This document shows, in pieces, positions 60,992 to 64,000 of a stretch of DNA of 64,000 nt. The notes under the pieces are model-generated. The model saw only the letters and a program-made list of their open reading frames with translations. It was not told where the DNA came from and made no database searches. Source of the stretch: Corynebacterium sp. (GTDB taxonomy: Bacteria > Actinomycetota > Actinomycetes > Mycobacteriales > Mycobacteriaceae). Location: the NCBI RefSeq assembly GCF_030532325.1, contig NZ_JAUNLS010000010.1, positions 24,450-88,449 on the forward strand, given 5' to 3'. A program made the translations under genes and the position numbers. Positions within the stretch are counted from its first letter, which is position 1, and every line of letters starts with the position of its first letter.

Positions 60992-61648
60992 GCTCACGGT
61001 CATCGCCCGCGCGGCCACCTCCGCCAGCGAGAACTCCCCGCTTCCCGCGCGCACGCTGAGCAGCCCCGCCACCCGCGACTCCACAGTGAGCGCCTCGCCC
61101 ACCGCCACCCCGAAGCGGTCGAGGTAGCGCAGCAGCTCCGGGTCCTCATCGCTGACCCGCTCGATGGTGACTGGGGTGTGCAGGGGGGCGTCGTCAAGCG
61201 TGAGCGTGCCCAGATCCTCGATCTCCCCGCCCGGGTTGGGAATCGGATCCCCGTGGGGATCACGGGTGGGAAAGCCCAGCAGCTCATCGATGCGCTCAAT
61301 GAAGCGATCCGAGCAAGCGTGCTCCAGGCGGTCGGCGTCCTCGTGCACCTCGTCCCAGGAATAGCCCAGCTTGTTCACCAGGAACGTCTCCATGAGGCGG
61401 TGGCGGCGCACCATCTGGATGGCCAGCGCCCGGCCCTGCTCGCTCAAGGTCATGCCCGCGTAGCGCTCGTGGACCACCAGGCCCTGCGCCGCCAGCCGCT
61501 TGATGGCCTCGGAGGCGGTGGGAACCTTCTGCTCAAGCCGCCCCGCCACATCTTTGAGCGCAACCGGCTTACCGCCGGAGAGCTCAGAGAGATCCCACAG
61601 AACCTTGAGGTAGTCCTGGGTGCGTTCGGGCAGATCGCTTAAGTGCAT
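60983..61648 (-). CDS. MntR-like DtxR-family metalloregulator
   Basis: 221 residues from ATG 61648. Winged helix residues 1-70, dimer/metal domain 71-140, then an SH3-like FeoA domain to the end. By alignment to DtxR the metal ligands are His83, Glu87, His102, Glu109 and His110, but DtxR Met10 is replaced by Asp12 (TQDYL) and Cys102 by Asp106 (DADRLEH). Acidic residues at these two places mark Mn-selective MntR rather than Fe-selective DtxR. Tail-to-tail next to the transporter it probably controls. Confidence 0.88.
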   Translation of the reverse strand: MHLSDLPERTQDYLKVLWDLSELSGGKPVALKDVAGRLEQKVPTASEAIKRLAAQGLVVHERYAGMTLSEQGRALAIQMVRRHRLMETFLVNKLGYSWDEVHEDADRLEHACSDRFIERIDELLGFPTRDPHGDPIPNPGGEIEDLGTLTLDDAPLHTPVTIERVSDEDPELLRYLDRFGVAVGEALTVESRVAGLLSVRAGSGEFSLAEVAARAMTVSLA

Positions 61649-61710
61649 GCAGACCATCGTAGTTGCTCCTGGTGGCTACCCGGGCCACCGCGCGTGGCAC
61701 AATAACTGAC

Positions 61711-62601
61711 ATGTCACTTTCTGCCTACCCCGCCACCGCCAAAGATTGGTTCCAAGGCGCGCGCCCGCACACCTGGGCCAACGCCTTCGCCCCCGTGATC
61801 GCCGGTACCGGCGCTGCCGCCTCCGCGGGCGGTTTCCACGCGGGCCGGGCCATCTTGGCGCTGGTGGTGGCCTGGGCGCTTATCATCGGCGTCAACTACG
61901 CCAACGACTACTCCGACGGCATCCGCGGCACCGACGATGACCGCACCGGCCCCCAGCGCCTCACCGGCGGCCAGCTGGCCAAGCCGGATCACGTCAAGTA
62001 CGCGGCGTTTCTGAGCTTCGGTGTGGCCGGCGTGGCGGGCATGGCGCTCTCGCTGGCGGCCAACGCGCCGTGGCTCATCCTCGTGGGCCTGTTCTGCGTG
62101 GCCGGCGCCTGGTTCTACACCGGGGGCAAGAACCCCTACGGCTACCGCGGGCTGGGTGAGGTGGCCATCTTCATCTTCTTCGGGCTCATCGCCGTGCTGG
62201 GCACCGAGTTCACCCAGGCCGGGCGCATCTCCTGGACCGGCCTGGCGCTGGCGGTGGGCGTCGGCGGCATGAGCTCCGCGGTCAACCTGGCCAACAACAT
62301 CCGCGATATCCCCTCCGACTCCGCCACCGGCAAGATCACCTTGGCCGTCAAGCTTGGCGACGCCCACTCCCGCACCCTCTTCACCCTCCTCCTACTGGTG
62401 CCCGTGCTGCTCACCGTGGGGATCGCCTTCGATTCCTGGCTGGCACTCATCGCGCTGGCCTACCTCCCCTTTGCCCTGCGCTCGGTGCGCACCGTCAACC
62501 GCGGGGCGCGCGGGGCGCAGCTCATCCCGGTGCTCGGCATGACGGGACGCGCCATGCTTGTGTGGGCCCTGCTCAACGCGATTGCCCTCGCAGTGGTGTA
62601 A
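61711..62601 (+). CDS. menA: 1,4-Dihydroxy-2-naphthoate polyprenyltransferase
   Basis: 296 residues from ATG 61711 (MSLSAYPATAKDWFQGARPHTW); an upstream start is less likely. UbiA-family membrane enzyme with the Asp-rich site NYANDYSDGIRGTDDDRTGPQRLTGG (about 67) and NLANNIRDIPSDSATGK (about 193), and about eight helices. It joins DHNA to the polyprenyl chain made by the grcC product. No ribosome site; a TAACTG motif just upstream may drive a leaderless mRNA. Confidence 0.95.
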   Translation: MSLSAYPATAKDWFQGARPHTWANAFAPVIAGTGAAASAGGFHAGRAILALVVAWALIIGVNYANDYSDGIRGTDDDRTGPQRLTGGQLAKPDHVKYAAFLSFGVAGVAGMALSLAANAPWLILVGLFCVAGAWFYTGGKNPYGYRGLGEVAIFIFFGLIAVLGTEFTQAGRISWTGLALAVGVGGMSSAVNLANNIRDIPSDSATGKITLAVKLGDAHSRTLFTLLLLVPVLLTVGIAFDSWLALIALAYLPFALRSVRTVNRGARGAQLIPVLGMTGRAMLVWALLNAIALAVV

Positions 62602-63501
62602 ATGCTGGGGGTTATCACCGGTTTTGCCATCATCCTCAGCGTCATCTTCATTGGCTGGCTGCTGGCGGCGCGCAAGGTCATCCGCTCTGATTCTGAGCGG
62701 CTCATGTTCAACCGCGTGGCCTTCTACGCGGCCACGCCGGCGCTGCTGTTTAGCTCGGTGGCCAACTCCGATCCGGGCGTGGTGCTCTCGCCTGTCATCC
62801 TGGTGATCATCGCCGCGACGGTGGTGGTGGCCGCCATCTATGCCGCGGTGAACTGGCGGCGCGGCGTGGCTGAGGTGGCCTCCGGCGCTGCGGCGGCCAG
62901 CTACTTCAACTCGGTAAATATCGGGCTGCCGGTGTCCACCTATGTGCTGGGCGATTCCACCTACGCCATCCCGGTGGTCTTCGTGCAGATGGCCCTGTTC
63001 ACCCCGCTCATCCTGGGGGCGCTGGGCGGCAACTCGCTGCTGGGCGGCATCAAGACGGGCCTGCTCTCGCCGATGGTGGTGGCCTCCTTCCTGGGCTTCA
63101 TCGTGGCCTGGCAGGGGTGGACAATTCCCGATCCCATCATGGCCCCCATTGAGCTCCTCGGCGGGGCTTCCATCCCGATGATCCTCATGAGCTTTGGCGC
63201 CTCGCTCAACACCTCCGGGGTGCTCTCCGATAAAGCCTCGCGCCCGCAGACGATCCTGGCCACCTGCCTCAAGCTGGTGGGCATGCCCGCCATCGCCTTT
63301 GCCATCTGCCTGCTGTGCGGGCTGGATGCCGATACCACCTACGCCGCGGTCATCCTGGCGGCCTTGCCCACCGCGCAGCAGGTCTACAACTACGCCGCCA
63401 CCTTCCAGCGGGCCACCACGGTTGCCCGCGATACGGTCTTCATCACGACCTTCGCCTCGCTACCAGTGATGCTGGTGATCGCGCTACTGTTTGGGCGCTA
63501 G
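62602..63501 (+). CDS. AEC-family (auxin efflux carrier-like) transporter
   Basis: 299 residues, about ten transmembrane helices, starting on the base after the menA stop. AEC features: NRVAFYAATPALLFSSVANS near 35, SYFNSVNIGLPVSTYVLGD near 100 and the second-half LPTAQQVYNYAATFQRATTVARDTVFITT. Such carriers move small organic acids such as malonate or malate. Cotranscription with menA looks accidental rather than functional. Confidence 0.87.
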   Translation: MLGVITGFAIILSVIFIGWLLAARKVIRSDSERLMFNRVAFYAATPALLFSSVANSDPGVVLSPVILVIIAATVVVAAIYAAVNWRRGVAEVASGAAAASYFNSVNIGLPVSTYVLGDSTYAIPVVFVQMALFTPLILGALGGNSLLGGIKTGLLSPMVVASFLGFIVAWQGWTIPDPIMAPIELLGGASIPMILMSFGASLNTSGVLSDKASRPQTILATCLKLVGMPAIAFAICLLCGLDADTTYAAVILAALPTAQQVYNYAATFQRATTVARDTVFITTFASLPVMLVIALLFGR

Positions 63502-63502
63502 C

Positions 63503-63551
63503 CTGTGGATAACGCGCCCTGGGTAGGCGCGTCAGGCGGAGTTATCCACAG
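63503..63551. repeat. Inverted pair of DnaA-box-like 9-mers
   Basis: CTGTGGATAAC (63503-63513) and GTTATCCACAG (63541-63551) are perfect inverted copies, each containing the consensus DnaA box TTATCCACA. Inside is a second CGCGCC/GGCGCG stem. The structure follows the AEC stop by two bases, so it may also be a terminator-like hairpin, but no T-run is present. Confidence 0.7.
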
Positions 63552-63613
63552 ATTGAGGCTTTCGGAGAAATTCTTCCTATTTTTCCTTGACGCTGGCTTT
63601 TAGTCTCGGGGTC

Positions 63614-64000
63614 ATGAACGAACAGTTAGAGGCTTATCTTGCCGCGCAGTCTGCGGGTATGGCTATCATCCAGGGGGCAGCCGGGCTATCGGCCGCCGAG
63701 TTGGTGGAGGCCGGGTGCAGTAAGCGCGAAGCCGAAGAGTTGGTGCATTTAGCCCAGGTCTACTTCGGGCCCACCACATTCACGAGGCGGCAGCGTAAGG
63801 CCCAAGCCACCACACATAGCCTGTCCACCCTGAAGTTGATTGAGTCTTATGCCAAGAAGGTCAAGGGTAAGGATGCTGCCTGGCAGTTGCGCTTGAAACT
63901 CTTGGCGTTGACAACCAGTCAGCAGATCATTGCTACTGCCCGCAAGGGGTTGCGTCCGTTAGCGTGGTGTATCTGTGACCCGGGGTTGTGCTCATGTCGG
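63614..64000 (+). CDS. HNH-endonuclease-type protein, N-terminal part (3' partial)
   Basis: An open frame of 129 codons runs from ATG 63614 to the end of the window without a stop. It is helical (MNEQLEAYLAAQSAGMAIIQ, LIESYAKKVKGKDAAWQLRLKLLAL) and ends in CICDPGLCSCR. It resembles the N-terminal half of large Corynebacterium proteins of the DUF222/HNH type that carry an HNH motif at the C-terminus. The HNH motif itself is outside the window, so the name rests on resemblance. Confidence 0.6.
   Translation, partial: MNEQLEAYLAAQSAGMAIIQGAAGLSAAELVEAGCSKREAEELVHLAQVYFGPTTFTRRQRKAQATTHSLSTLKLIESYAKKVKGKDAAWQLRLKLLALTTSQQIIATARKGLRPLAWCICDPGLCSCR

Overview
The window comes from a high-GC actinobacterium and almost certainly from Corynebacterium. 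The evidence is the gene order tRNAs-secE-nusG-rplKA-rplJL-rpoBC-rpsLG-fusA-tuf-rpsJ, an MgtA-type mannosyltransferase beside menaquinone genes in the same order as mycobacterial menD/mgtA/menG/menJ/grcC, a DUF3068 protein, a DUF5979/LPxTG surface protein, and many GTG/TTG or apparently leaderless starts. I cannot name the species from sequence alone.

Layout. 1-5540 is the 3' part of a giant wall-anchored adhesin with the end of a VWA-like domain, about ten DUF5979-type repeats, a SpaA-like domain and LPLTG. 5603-6010 is a small membrane protein. 6306-11474 (-) is the S10 ribosomal operon. 12133-15162 (+) is a five-gene Asp23/Gls24 envelope operon inserted between the S10 and str clusters. 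15997-20851 (-) is tuf, fusA, rpsG, rpsL. 21105-24569 (-) is a TPP-riboswitch-controlled YkoEDC thiamine-type ECF transporter plus a P-loop kinase. 24967-32540 (-) is rpoC and rpoB. 32822-35209 holds a DUF3068 protein and an MFS transporter. 35338-40225 (-) is rplL, rplJ, rplA, rplK, nusG, secE with an L10-type leader and several terminators. 40251-40952 (-) has tRNAs Trp, Met, Thr and Tyr. 41061-48257 is a menaquinone and lipoglycan block (grcC, menJ, menG, mgtA, DUF3592, menD, TM protein). 48322-50751 (-) is a short UvrA-like protein. 50752-52884 is a degraded, partly AT-rich island with a transposase-like scrap, a frame-broken secreted protein, a 2-TM mini-protein and a DUF559-like relic. 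52885-57594 is menC, menB, a PLP decarboxylase and menE. 57723-61648 is a manganese-type ABC transporter whose ATPase gene is frameshifted, with a convergent MntR-like DtxR-family regulator. 61711-63501 is menA and an AEC transporter. At 63614 an open frame resembling Corynebacterium HNH-endonuclease proteins runs off the end.

How it works together. Most of the window is core information processing. Three coherent accessory themes stand out: menaquinone biosynthesis (menD, menC, menE, menB, menA, menG, menJ and a polyprenyl synthase all lie within about 21 kb), thiamine uptake under TPP control, and Mn uptake with a linked sensor.

The main unusual signals are four apparent single-base losses, at least three of them in homopolymers, that each break or shift an otherwise convincing gene (small secreted protein twice, MFS N-terminus, metal-transporter ATPase). 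Others are a possible two-gene secreted/membrane micro-module in the AT-rich island, a pair of DnaA-box-like sequences as an inverted repeat before the last gene, and a 950-bp gene-free stretch between rplA and rplJ packed with repeats and hairpins.
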